Of a stretch of 13,214 nt of DNA, positions 5,684-13,144 are shown in pieces. The number at the start of each line of letters is the position of its first letter. The stretch's first letter is position 1. Made by a program: the position numbers and the translations under genes. The DNA is from Nitrospira sp. (GTDB lineage: Bacteria; Nitrospirota; Nitrospiria; Nitrospirales; Nitrospiraceae), in assembly GCA_015904055.1 (NCBI GenBank), contig JABMDE010000006.1:1-13214 (forward strand), read 5' to 3'. The notes beneath the pieces are model-generated. The model saw nothing but the letters and a program-made list of their open reading frames with translations. It was not told where the DNA came from and did no database searches.

Positions 5684-7945
5684 ATGCGATTAAGATTCTG
5701 CTGTCTGCTCTTTGCTGGCTGCGGTGTGCTGGCACTTGCCAGCGAGGCGTCGGCCGTTCCGCAGGAGTCCCAGGAAGAAAAAGAAGTCAATCTGAAACGA
5801 CAGGCGACGGGAGGTCTCTTTCAGAGGTGGACCTTCGATCGGGATCAACTGCAGAAGGCGCCGGCCGGTTTTGCGGCGCTGGCTTCCGGTGAGGCGCGGT
5901 CTGCCGAATGGACTGCGCCGTCGCCTCCTCAGATCGTGGCAGTGTCGTCGCTCTGTGAGGTGGAGCCATGCAACCAGCTGCTCCTAGCCACCGGGTTCAA
6001 GTACGAGTATCCTGATTTGACGGTGAGTTTCCGGGTACGAGAAGGGGCTTTAGGGGTCGGCGGGGTCGTATTAGGCGCACAAGACGCCTCTAACTTTTAT
6101 GGCGCGGTGGTCGATCTGGCCGGTTCTACGGCGCGTGTGATCCGTGTGGTGGGAGGGAAAGAGACGGTGCTCGCTCACACGCCGGTCACGCTCAAACAGA
6201 CAGCATGGCATTCGCTCCGAGTGCAGCGGAATACGATTATTAGCAAGGACTTCATCGAGACGTTCGTAGATGGGGTGCTTGTCCTGTCTGTTGAAGATCA
6301 GGCGCTTGGATTGGGACAAGTCGGATTGCTGGCTCGCGGGAGATCCTCTTTGTTATTCGATACCTTCCATGCCGTTCCCTACGGGCTGGGGTCTCCGGAG
6401 GTCTACCATGACATGCTGGTCTATGTGGAAGAAGGCATGGAGGTCAGGCGGGAGAAAATCCTGGCGAAGCTCGTGGAAATTCAGTATGAGCGCAACGATG
6501 TGGATTTTCACCGCGGCACGTTCCGCGCGCGCGGGGACGTGATTGAAATTTTCCCGGCCTCGTCAGAGGCGAAGTCGGTGCGCATCGAGCTGTTCGGTGA
6601 TGTGGTCGATGCCATTCATCAAATTGATCCGCTCACGGGGAAGTCGCTGGGCAAGTTGCCCAAGGTGGCCATCTATCCCAACACCCATTACCTGATCGCG
6701 CCGGACCGGTATGAGCGGGCGATCACCGGCATCGAAGAGGAACTCGATGAACGGGTGGCCCATCTCCGAAACACGGGCCGGCTGGTGGAAGCGCAACGCC
6801 TGGAACAGCGCACGAAGTTCGATCTGGAAATGATCCGCGCGATGGGCTATTGCCACGGCATTGAGAACTATTCACGCCATCTCAGCGGCCGGGCGCCGGG
6901 CGAAGCGCCGCCGACATTGCTGGATTATTTCCCGAAAGACTTCCTGCTGATCGTCGATGAGTCGCATGCGAGTGTGCCGCAAGTCGGAGGCATGTACGAA
7001 GGCGACTACTCGCGGAAGCGAACATTGGTGGACTACGGGTTTCGGCTGCCGTCCGCTGTCGATAACCGGCCGCTGAAATTTTCAGAATTCGAGCAGTGTC
7101 TGAATCAAGTGATCTATGTGTCGGCGACACCGGGCTCGTATGAACTCGATCATGCGGTTGGCGAGGTCGTCGAACAGATTATCCGGCCGACCGGCCTGAT
7201 GGATCCGCAGATCGAGGTGGTGCCGGCCAAAGGGCAGGTGGATCACTTGCTTGGGCAGGTACGGGCTGAAACGGCCAAGGGAGGTCGTGTGCTGGTCACG
7301 ACGCTGACGAAGCGTATGGCCGAAGACTTGACGGAGTATTACCACGATCTCGGCGTGAAGGTGCGGTACCTCCATTCCGACATCAAGACACTTGAACGGG
7401 CTGAGATCGTGCGGGATCTCCGCCGCGGCGTGTTCGACGTGCTGGTCGGTATCAATTTGCTGCGGGAAGGTCTCGATTTGCCGGAGGTGAGCCTGGTCGC
7501 CATTCTGGATGCGGACAAGGAAGGCTATCTGCGTTCGTACCGCTCACTCATCCAGACAGCGGGGCGCGCGGCGCGGAATCTCGAGGGCCGGGTGATTTTT
7601 TACGGGGATTCCGTCACGGATTCCATGAAACTGGCGATCGATGAAACGAACCGGCGCCGGGCGATTCAGGCCGACTACAATCAGGTCCACGGTATTACTC
7701 CCACCGGCGTGAAGAAAGGGATTCCGGAATTGGAGTATGCGGTGGCCGAAATGGATTATGTTCAGCTGGACCTGGCGGCTGAAACAGTCGGGCAGTATGG
7801 AACGGCCGAGGGGACGGATCAGCGCATCAAACGACTGGAGACGGAGATGAAAGCGGCGGCCAAGGAACTGGCCTTCGAACGGGCGGCGGAGTTACGCAAT
7901 CAGATTCGAGCGTTGAAGCTGAAAGACCTGGAAGTGAAATCGTAG
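5684..7945 (+). CDS. In-frame fusion: exported LamG/DUF1080-like domain plus N-truncated UvrB
   Basis: A 753-residue frame made of two unrelated parts. Residues 1-24 are a signal peptide (ending ASEASA). Residues about 40-232 form a beta-rich region resembling LamG/DUF1080-type (3-keto-disaccharide hydrolase-like) domains ([51 protein letters not shown]). From Y233 the sequence is UvrB, starting at the motif YGLGSPEVY (about residue 146 in E. coli UvrB). It includes DESH at 425-428, YVSATPG at 478-484, the helicase motif GRAARN at 627-632 and a C-terminal UVR motif at about 714-749. The Walker A loop (GVTGSGKT) and the beta-hairpin that grips DNA are absent, so this protein cannot act as a normal UvrB in nucleotide excision repair. 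The fusion may be a real deletion or an assembly chimera. The start is ATG 5684 with a GAGG about 11 bases upstream. Confidence 0.75.
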   Translation: MRLRFCCLLFAGCGVLALASEASAVPQESQEEKEVNLKRQATGGLFQRWTFDRDQLQKAPAGFAALASGEARSAEWTAPSPPQIVAVSSLCEVEPCNQLLLATGFKYEYPDLTVSFRVREGALGVGGVVLGAQDASNFYGAVVDLAGSTARVIRVVGGKETVLAHTPVTLKQTAWHSLRVQRNTIISKDFIETFVDGVLVLSVEDQALGLGQVGLLARGRSSLLFDTFHAVPYGLGSPEVYHDMLVYVEEGMEVRREKILAKLVEIQYERNDVDFHRGTFRARGDVIEIFPASSEAKSVRIELFGDVVDAIHQIDPLTGKSLGKLPKVAIYPNTHYLIAPDRYERAITGIEEELDERVAHLRNTGRLVEAQRLEQRTKFDLEMIRAMGYCHGIENYSRHLSGRAPGEAPPTLLDYFPKDFLLIVDESHASVPQVGGMYEGDYSRKRTLVDYGFRLPSAVDNRPLKFSEFEQCLNQVIYVSATPGSYELDHAVGEVVEQIIRPTGLMDPQIEVVPAKGQVDHLLGQVRAETAKGGRVLVTTLTKRMAEDLTEYYHDLGVKVRYLHSDIKTLERAEIVRDLRRGVFDVLVGINLLREGLDLPEVSLVAILDADKEGYLRSYRSLIQTAGRAARNLEGRVIFYGDSVTDSMKLAIDETNRRRAIQADYNQVHGITPTGVKKGIPELEYAVAEMDYVQLDLAAETVGQYGTAEGTDQRIKRLETEMKAAAKELAFERAAELRNQIRALKLKDLEVKS
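7850..7945 (+). repeat. 96-bp direct repeat of the uvrB 3' end, left copy
   Basis: This is the last 31 codons plus stop of the UvrB part. It recurs at 8792-8887 with three mismatches. The two copies bracket the nucleotidyltransferase cassette. Confidence 0.9.
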
Positions 7946-8038
7946 TGCGCGTGATCCACGTGGTTCATATCTAGGGCGCGTCGCACCACCGCCGCGTTGC
8001 GAGTGTCGCTGTGTGTGAGGACTTCATGAATTCCTCCT

Positions 8039-8066
8039 TTGAGGCCATGGGGGACCCGTGTATACT
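8039..8066 (+). promoter_or_regulatory. Sigma-70-like promoter of the nucleotidyltransferase cassette, probably leaderless
   Basis: TTGAGG at 8039-8044, a 16-base spacer and TATACT at 8061-8066 form a good housekeeping promoter. Transcription would begin near 8073, at or within a base or two of the ATG at 8074, and there is no Shine-Dalgarno. A leaderless message is therefore likely for the first gene. Confidence 0.55.
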
Positions 8067-8073
8067 TGGACTG

Positions 8074-8259
8074 ATGAATGCCCAGCAGCCAGCGCTTTTG
8101 CAGAACACCCGACGGCGGCCAAGCAAGTTGAGCGAGCAGCTTTCGCACGAGAAAATCGAGCGGGCCAGACGCATGACGCCGGAGGAACGTGTGATGATTG
8201 CGTTGTACCTATCTGATTTCTGTCTTGAGTTGAGCCGCGCGTGTTCTCTGAAATCCTAA
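8074..8259 (+). CDS. Small partner protein of the nucleotidyltransferase
   Basis: A 61-residue protein beginning MNAQQPALLQNTRRRPSKLS and continuing with a helical, charged segment (HEKIERARRMTPEERVMIAL, then YLSDFCLEL). The MTPEER...A..LSD..LEL pattern is one I associate with short proteins encoded just upstream of nucleotidyltransferases in similar genomes; a toxin-antitoxin or MNT-partner role is inference. Upstream in-frame starts exist (GTG 8011, ATG 8026), but the TATACT promoter lies downstream of them, which favours 8074. The gene overlaps the next by 19 bases, indicating coupled translation. It has no signal peptide. Confidence 0.55.
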   Translation: MNAQQPALLQNTRRRPSKLSEQLSHEKIERARRMTPEERVMIALYLSDFCLELSRACSLKS

Positions 8260-8789
8260 GCCAGATCATTCTCCGGCTTGAACAAGCCCGCAAGGACGGC
8301 TTGCTCCAGGCGTATGCGCTGATCGGTGGATTTGCCGTATCGGCATGGGGTGTCTCGCGCGCAACGCAAGACATTGATCTGGCGGTGGTGCTGGGAACTT
8401 CTGAGCCTCGCGCACTTGCCACTCATCTTGGTGCGATATACGAGGCCGGAGACGCCGATGATCCCTTACAAGGCGTGTTCCATCTCACGATTGAGTACAA
8501 GGGGCAGGAAGTGCCCGTGCAACTTATCGTGCTCAGGCCGAAGTGGACCGACGTGGTATTTCAGGGGATTGAAATATTGAAGGTATTGGGGTGTGTCGTA
8601 CCGGTGGTGAATTGGCAAGCGCTCGTGCTGATGAAACTCTATGCGGGCGGACCGGTCGATGTGCAGGATGCCAGGAGTATCGTGGCTGTGCGCAACCCAG
8701 GCATTGAGGATAGAAAGCGCCTGATCGCACAAGCTGATGGGTTGGAGATTGGCCAAGAAGTTCGCGCTCTCCTCGATTTGCCTTCGTAA
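8241..8789 (+). CDS. AbiEii/MNT-like nucleotidyltransferase
   Basis: A 182-residue protein of the DNA-polymerase-beta-like nucleotidyltransferase superfamily. The signature is at residues 29-50: GGFAVSAWGVSRATQDIDLA, with G29-G30 and the metal-binding pair D44/D46. A further landmark, KLYAGGPVDVQDA at 132-144, matches the K-L-x-A-G-x-P-x-D-x-x-D segment of AbiEii/DUF6036-type proteins. Where many relatives have V-D-L for the third acidic residue, this protein has PVQLIV with Q94, so catalytic competence is uncertain. The start is GTG 8241 inside the preceding ORF. The stop (8787-8789) is two bases before the orphan UvrB tail. Likely roles are toxin, antitoxin or phage-defence nucleotidyltransferase. 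Confidence 0.75.
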   Translation: MFSEILSQIILRLEQARKDGLLQAYALIGGFAVSAWGVSRATQDIDLAVVLGTSEPRALATHLGAIYEAGDADDPLQGVFHLTIEYKGQEVPVQLIVLRPKWTDVVFQGIEILKVLGCVVPVVNWQALVLMKLYAGGPVDVQDARSIVAVRNPGIEDRKRLIAQADGLEIGQEVRALLDLPS

Positions 8790-8791
8790 AT

Positions 8792-8887
8792 AAAGCGGCG
8801 GCCAAGGAACTGGCCTTCGAACAGGCGGCGGAGTTGCGCAATCAGATTCGAGCGTTGAAGCTGAAAGACCTGGAAGTGAAGTCGTAG
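8792..8887 (+). pseudogene. Orphan UvrB tail (right copy of the 96-bp direct repeat)
   Basis: It encodes [20 protein letters not shown] and on to LEVKS and TAG, the same 31 residues and stop as the end of the UvrB gene at 7945. It differs at three bases, and only one changes an amino acid (R to Q). It has no start codon or ribosome site of its own and begins right after the nucleotidyltransferase stop. The fully open frame indicates a recent duplication. Confidence 0.85.
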
Positions 8888-8891
8888 CCCG

Positions 8892-9152
8892 CTACACGTG
8901 TTTGTAGAAATAGACCCCGACAAACATACCCAACACGCTGATGATATTGACTTTAATGCTGAACCCCAAGGTAAGTTTCATCAAGACCAGGTCAATCGTG
9001 AGTGGAGGACTGAGGCCGGGCATGAAATGCGTGGAGAAGATGTTTTGAATCGTGCCTTGGGGTGCGATGACGTGGAGGATTTCTCCAAGAATTCCGCCAA
9101 GCAGCCCGCCGATGATGATAAAGATGAACAGAACCCACGGTGACTTTCGCAC
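8892..9152 (-). CDS. DUF4321 small membrane protein
   Basis: An 86-residue protein with the DUF4321 appearance: SPWVLFIFIIIGGLLGGILG (membrane segment 1, about residues 5-28), then IAPQGTIQNIF, then PGLSPPLTIDLVLMKLTLGF and a second hydrophobic segment (about residues 62-83) ending YFYKHV. Location is the cytoplasmic membrane; function unknown. The start is GTG (complement of 9150-9152); no earlier in-frame start exists. GGAGG (complement of 9165-9169) lies 12 bases upstream, slightly far. The gene converges on the UvrB tail, with four bases between the two stops. Confidence 0.75.
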   Translation of the reverse strand: MRKSPWVLFIFIIIGGLLGGILGEILHVIAPQGTIQNIFSTHFMPGLSPPLTIDLVLMKLTLGFSIKVNIISVLGMFVGVYFYKHV

Positions 9153-9266
9153 GGGTGCGCGGATCCTCCATGTGTGAAACGAGACGCTGTGGAAGCGGTA
9201 CGATCACGGCACCATATCGAAAGGTTTCCGGCAAGTCAACAAATCTGCCGACTTGATATAGCCTGG

Positions 9267-9474
9267 CCCGCATTATTCATGAACACTTCTACTGCAACCG
9301 CCGATACGCCGCTACGACCAGCGTGGCCGCGAGCGTTGCGCGGCCAGCGGACAGGCTCGCTCTTCGTGACCTCAACATACTGTTTCAAGTATGCCTCGGT
9401 CTCTCAGGGCTCCTCGTGCCCGTCTCGCCTGGCGTCTTGGCGGTTTCGTCACGAACTGTCATGAATAATGTGGG
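9267..9474. repeat. Palindromic MITE-like element E3
   Basis: A 208-bp element. CCCGCATTATTCATGA at 9267-9282 pairs with TCATGAATAATGTGGG at 9459-9474 (15 of 16). Internal stems include GGCCGCG (9325-9331) with CGCGGCC (9339-9345), and an apical hairpin CATACT...AGTATG with a 6-base loop (9376-9393). It lies in the 9153-9595 intergenic region between DUF4321 and ffh. The remainder of that region holds the probable ffh promoter and no gene I can support. Confidence 0.65.
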
Positions 9475-9485
9475 CGAGCACTGCC

Positions 9486-9512
9486 TTGACTTGCATTCCC
9501 CGGTTCTATACA
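9486..9512 (+). promoter_or_regulatory. Possible promoter of the ffh operon
   Basis: TTGACT at 9486-9491 and TATACA at 9507-9512 with a 15-base spacer, shorter than the 16-18 optimum. It lies about 80 bases upstream of the ffh start and just after element E3. No stronger candidate is seen between E3 and ffh. Confidence 0.4.
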
Positions 9513-9595
9513 CTCACCGATGCTCTTTTTCTAGATTTTTCGAGGCGATCGGAGATCTGGTGTAAGGCTTCGATGGCCTCGTTCTGTATGGTCCT

Positions 9596-10942
9596 ATGTT
9601 TGACGCACTGAGCGACAAATTTGAAAAGGTTCTGAAGAAACTTCGCGGGCAAGGTGTGCTCACGGAGCAGAATATCACTGACGCGTTGAAGGACGTGCGG
9701 TTCGCGCTGCTCGAAGCCGACGTCAACTTCAAGATCGTGAAGGAGTTTATTGAACGTGTCCGCCAAAAGGCGATCGGGCAAGAGGTGCTGCAAAGTCTGA
9801 CGCCGGGTCATCAGGTCGTCAAGATCGTGTGGGATGAACTGAGCGACATGATGGGGCGCGAGCGCTCGGGGCTTGCGCTCAACGCGCATCCGCCTACCGT
9901 AGTGATGATGGTCGGATTGCAAGGAGCCGGAAAGACGACGACCTGCGGCAAGCTGGCCCGCCTGTTCAAACAGCAGGGCAAGCGGGTGCTCCTGGTCGCG
10001 GCCGATCCGCGCAGGCCTGCAGCCGGTGAACAGCTCAGTGCGTTGGGGCGCGATCTCGGGATCGATGTGTATCGCGCCGATCAGACTCAGGCGTCTCAAT
10101 CGGATATCGTGCGTATCTGCCGGGCCGGTGTCGAGCAGGGACGGGACCAGGGGTTCGATTTGGTCGTGCTGGATACGGGCGGGCGGCTCCATATTGACGA
10201 GGAGTTGATGGGAGAACTCGTCGCAGTGAAGGCGGCGGTGGCTCCTCAAGAGGTCTTGCTGGTTGCCGATGCGATGACCGGTCAGGATGCGGTAACGATG
10301 GCCGGCCAGTTCGATCAAAAGATCGGAGTGACCGGCATTATCCTGACGAAGGTGGAAGGCGACGCGCGCGGTGGTGCCGTCCTGTCGATTCGGGCCGTCA
10401 CCGGCAAGCCGATCAAGTTTCTCGGTGTGGGGGAAAAACTGGATGCGCTCGAGCCGTTTCACCCTGATCGCATGGCGTCGCGCATTCTGGGCATGGGCGA
10501 TGTGTTATCGCTCATTGAAAAGGCCCAGGAAACAATCACCCGCGAGCAGGCGGAAGCCGCGCAGCAGCGGTTGACGAGCAATACCTTTACGCTGGAAGAT
10601 TTTCGCGCGCAGCTGGGGCAGATGGGCCGTCTTGGCTCGTTGGATCAGATTCTCGGGATGCTGCCGGGCGGGCAGAAGCTCAAGAGCGCGATCGAGGGCG
10701 ATAAGCCGGAGCGGGAAATGGGCCGGGTGGCCGCGATGATCGATTCGATGACGACGCGCGAGCGCCGGGACCATACCATCATCAACGGAAGCCGGAAAAA
10801 GCGGATCGCACGTGGAAGCGGCGTTACGGTGCAGGATGTGAATCGGTTGATCAAGCAGTTTCTCTCGGCGAAAAAACTGGCAAAAGCCATGACCGGCGCA
10901 GGAGGGCGGCGGCATCTCGCCCAGCTCATGCGCTCGATGTAG
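9596..10942 (+). CDS. ffh: Signal recognition particle protein Ffh (SRP54)
   Basis: A 448-residue protein with the complete SRP54 layout. The N domain (1-95) includes ALLEADVNF at 37-45. The G domain (about 96-296) has the P-loop GLQGAGKT at 107-114, DTGGRLHID at 193-201, TKVEGDARGG at 251-260 and GVGEKLDALEPF at 278-289. The M domain (about 298-448) has INGSRKKRIARGSG at 396-409, which binds 4.5S RNA. It directs nascent membrane and secreted proteins to FtsY and SecYEG. Several usually invariant positions deviate: DTGGR instead of DTAGR, TKVEGD instead of TKxDGD, GVGEK instead of GTGEK. The M domain has relatively few methionines in the groove. The ATG at 9596 fits the family start (MFDALSDKFEKVLKKLRG). 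First gene of the operon. Confidence 0.97.
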   Translation: MFDALSDKFEKVLKKLRGQGVLTEQNITDALKDVRFALLEADVNFKIVKEFIERVRQKAIGQEVLQSLTPGHQVVKIVWDELSDMMGRERSGLALNAHPPTVVMMVGLQGAGKTTTCGKLARLFKQQGKRVLLVAADPRRPAAGEQLSALGRDLGIDVYRADQTQASQSDIVRICRAGVEQGRDQGFDLVVLDTGGRLHIDEELMGELVAVKAAVAPQEVLLVADAMTGQDAVTMAGQFDQKIGVTGIILTKVEGDARGGAVLSIRAVTGKPIKFLGVGEKLDALEPFHPDRMASRILGMGDVLSLIEKAQETITREQAEAAQQRLTSNTFTLEDFRAQLGQMGRLGSLDQILGMLPGGQKLKSAIEGDKPEREMGRVAAMIDSMTTRERRDHTIINGSRKKRIARGSGVTVQDVNRLIKQFLSAKKLAKAMTGAGGRRHLAQLMRSM

Positions 10943-11048
10943 TAATGACGTAGGCGAAGGTCAAGGCTGAGGTCGAGATCGCAATCGGCTTTCTTCTTGG
11001 ACTCAGCCGTAACCTGAACTTGAACGTATCGTTCAGAAGGAGGACAGT

Positions 11049-11339
11049 GTGGCCGTTCATTTAAGACTTGCTCGGACAGGAAGACACAAACGACCGATGT
11101 ATCGGCTGGTCGCCGCTGATTCAAGAAAGGCCCGGGACGGGCGGTTTCTTGAAATTCTGGGGATCTTCGATCCCCTCAAGGCCGCCGGTGTACCGGAGCT
11201 CAAGCAGGAGCGCGTTCTGACGTGGTTGCATCAGGGGGCGCAGCCCTCTGTCACCGTGCGCACCTTGCTTCGCCGGGCCGGCGTCTGGAAGCAGTTCGAG
11301 GCGGAAAAGTCTGCAAAGAAGGCAACCGCTGCGAAGTAA
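11049..11339 (+). CDS. rpsP: 30S ribosomal protein S16
   Basis: A 96-residue protein with the S16 hallmarks MAVHLRLARTGRHKRPMYRL, VAADSRKARDGRFLE and the later helix TWLHQGAQPS. It binds 16S rRNA and is needed for assembly of the 30S subunit. The start is GTG at 11049 with a strong Shine-Dalgarno (AAGGAGGA, 11037-11044). The C-terminus is a short Lys/Ala tail. It follows ffh after 106 bases and precedes rimM by 12 bases. The KH-domain gene often found between rpsP and rimM in other bacteria is absent here. Confidence 0.96.
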   Translation: MAVHLRLARTGRHKRPMYRLVAADSRKARDGRFLEILGIFDPLKAAGVPELKQERVLTWLHQGAQPSVTVRTLLRRAGVWKQFEAEKSAKKATAAK

Positions 11340-11351
11340 CTCGCGTTGTGT

Positions 11352-11870
11352 ATGGTGAGCGATCTCGACACGGTGACGGTAGGATTGGTCGAACGGCCGT
11401 TCGGCGTCAAGGGCGAGGTCAAGGTTCGTTCGCTGAGCGATGTGCCCGGGCGGTTTGAGACATTGACCAGCGTGAGTCTGGTCGCGAAAGACGGTAAGAC
11501 GATGGACACCAGCGTGACCCACGTGAGGCGCGCCGGAGAACGGTTCATCGTAAGGTTTGCAGGGTTGACGACGCCGGAAGAGGCGGGGTTATGGCGCGGC
11601 AGTCTGATTCAGGCTCCTCGCGGCATTGTGCCCAGGCTCCCGGCCGGTCAGTACTACGAATGTGACTTGGTGGGGCTTCGGGTCCAGACGGATCAGGGAC
11701 TACCGATCGGCGCGCTGGAAGAGATCGTGGAATTGCCGGGCGGCCATGTGTTCGTCGTTCGTCAAGGCGCCAAGGAGACCTTGATTCCAGCGGCTAAAGA
11801 GTGGGTAACGGCGGTTGATCTCGAACACCGGATCATGACGGTTCGCATGATCGATGGAATAGATGGGTAA
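11352..11870 (+). CDS. rimM: Ribosome maturation factor RimM
   Basis: A 172-residue protein. The N-terminal RimM barrel has VTVGLVERPFGVKGEVKV (residues 8-25), and the C-terminal PRC barrel starts near YYECDLVGLRV. RimM assists 30S maturation and binds S19 on the 3' head domain of 16S rRNA. I chose ATG 11352; a TTG six bases upstream and a GTG three bases downstream are alternatives. No convincing Shine-Dalgarno is seen, so coupling to rpsP, whose stop is 12 bases upstream, is likely. The stop lies at the trmD start. Confidence 0.93.
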   Translation: MVSDLDTVTVGLVERPFGVKGEVKVRSLSDVPGRFETLTSVSLVAKDGKTMDTSVTHVRRAGERFIVRFAGLTTPEEAGLWRGSLIQAPRGIVPRLPAGQYYECDLVGLRVQTDQGLPIGALEEIVELPGGHVFVVRQGAKETLIPAAKEWVTAVDLEHRIMTVRMIDGIDG

Positions 11871-11871
11871 G

Positions 11872-12666
11872 ATGTTGCGCGTCGATGTTCTGACATTATT
11901 CCCGGACATGGTGGCTCCTGTCTTGGGGCAGAGCATGCTCAAGCGTGCGCAGGACAAGGGCCTTCTCGATGTGAAGGTGCGGAATCTCCGCGACTTCACC
12001 GAGGATCGCCATAAAGTCGCAGATGATGTGCCCTATGGCGGCGGCGCAGGCATGGTGTTGAAGGCTGAGCCGATCCTCCGTGCGGTCGATGCGTTAGTGA
12101 AAGAGGCCGAAGCGAGCGGAGGGCAGATCCGCCTGCTGTTTCCATCGCCCCATGGCCGGCCCTTTACGCAGGCGTATGCGCAGGATCTTGCGTGCGAGCA
12201 GCGTCGCATCGTCATTCTCTGCGGTCATTACGAAGGGATCGATGAGCGGGTCAGAACGGCGTTGTCGCCGGAAGAGGTGTCGGTCGGCGACTATGTGTTG
12301 ACCGGAGGCGAGTTGCCGGCGCTGATGTTGATCGATGCGGCGGCGCGGTTGGTGCCCGGCGTCTTGGGCGATCCGGAGTCCTTGAACGAAGAGTCGTTTT
12401 CAGACTCGTTGCTGGAGTATCCGCATTACACCAGGCCGGCGGAGGTTCGAGGTCTGGGTGTTCCGGACGTGCTGTTGTCCGGGCATCACGAAGCGATCCG
12501 TGTGTGGCGCAGAAAGCAGGCCTTGCGCAGCACGTTTCTCAGGCGTCCTGATCTCTTGAGAGATCGTGTGCTCACACATGAAGATCAGCGGTTATTGAAC
12601 GAATTGATGAGTGAAGATGTCTCAATGGTGCCGATGTATGATGCAGGAGGAGGAGTGAGGTCATGA
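11872..12666 (+). CDS. trmD: tRNA (guanine-37-N1)-methyltransferase TrmD
   Basis: A 264-residue SPOUT methyltransferase that makes m1G37 in tRNAs and prevents +1 frameshifting. The knotted SAM site is evident as [13 protein letters not shown] (115-127) and [13 protein letters not shown] (137-149), followed by [10 protein letters not shown] and HYTRP. The residue before SF, an aspartate that acts in catalysis in H. influenzae TrmD, is glutamate here (NEESF, E174); other TrmDs also show this. ATG 11872, two bases after the rimM stop, gives the family-like start [14 protein letters not shown] 11863 would overlap rimM by eight bases and add three residues. The stop overlaps the rplS start (ATGA). 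Confidence 0.95.
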   Translation: MLRVDVLTLFPDMVAPVLGQSMLKRAQDKGLLDVKVRNLRDFTEDRHKVADDVPYGGGAGMVLKAEPILRAVDALVKEAEASGGQIRLLFPSPHGRPFTQAYAQDLACEQRRIVILCGHYEGIDERVRTALSPEEVSVGDYVLTGGELPALMLIDAAARLVPGVLGDPESLNEESFSDSLLEYPHYTRPAEVRGLGVPDVLLSGHHEAIRVWRRKQALRSTFLRRPDLLRDRVLTHEDQRLLNELMSEDVSMVPMYDAGGGVRS

Positions 12667-13067
12667 ATCAGTTAGAGCGTATTCAACGGTCCTTTACGAA
12701 GAAGTCAGCTCCGGTCTTCGAAATCGGGGATACCGTCAAGGTCCACGTCAAGGTGGTCGAAGGCGACAAGGAACGTATTCAGGTGTATGAAGGTACGGTG
12801 ATTGCCCGGAAGGGGTCCTTGAATACGGAGACCTTTACGGTTCGCAAGCTGTCCTACGGAGTCGGTGTTGAGCGTATTTTCCCCGTGCATTCGCCGATCG
12901 TTGCCAAGGTTGATGTCGTCCGTCAGGGACGCGTCCGGCGGGCCAAGCTCTATTATCTTCGCGGGAAGAAGGGGCGGTTCGCCAAAGTGGAAGAGCGCGA
13001 GTTTGTCGCAGAAAGCAAATCGGCCGAGCAGCCGGCTGCCGCGCCAGCAGAGCCGGCAAAGGCGTAA
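12663..13067 (+). CDS. rplS: 50S ribosomal protein L19
   Basis: A 134-residue protein with the L19 features [20 protein letters not shown] (residues 19-38), [28 protein letters not shown] and [20 protein letters not shown]. It lies at the 30S-50S interface. The family is usually about 115 residues; here an Ala/Pro/Glu-rich tail of roughly 20 residues extends the C-terminus. The ATG at 12663 overlaps the trmD stop by four bases and is preceded by purine-rich AGGAGGAGGAGTGAGG. Confidence 0.97.
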   Translation: MNQLERIQRSFTKKSAPVFEIGDTVKVHVKVVEGDKERIQVYEGTVIARKGSLNTETFTVRKLSYGVGVERIFPVHSPIVAKVDVVRQGRVRRAKLYYLRGKKGRFAKVEEREFVAESKSAEQPAAAPAEPAKA

Positions 13068-13144
13068 TCGTTCCGTTGAATCGGCCCCGCCGGGCAGCGC
13101 GGGTGGTGGTCTTCGGCAGAGGGTCTGGTTTGGGAGCGCGCCTG

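Noticed and set aside
9506..10462. Long open frame (318 codons) on the minus strand
   Set aside because: It lies entirely antisense to ffh, which is unmistakable by motif. The frame is open because of GC-rich codon positions, and the product is a histidine/arginine-rich sequence with no recognisable domain.
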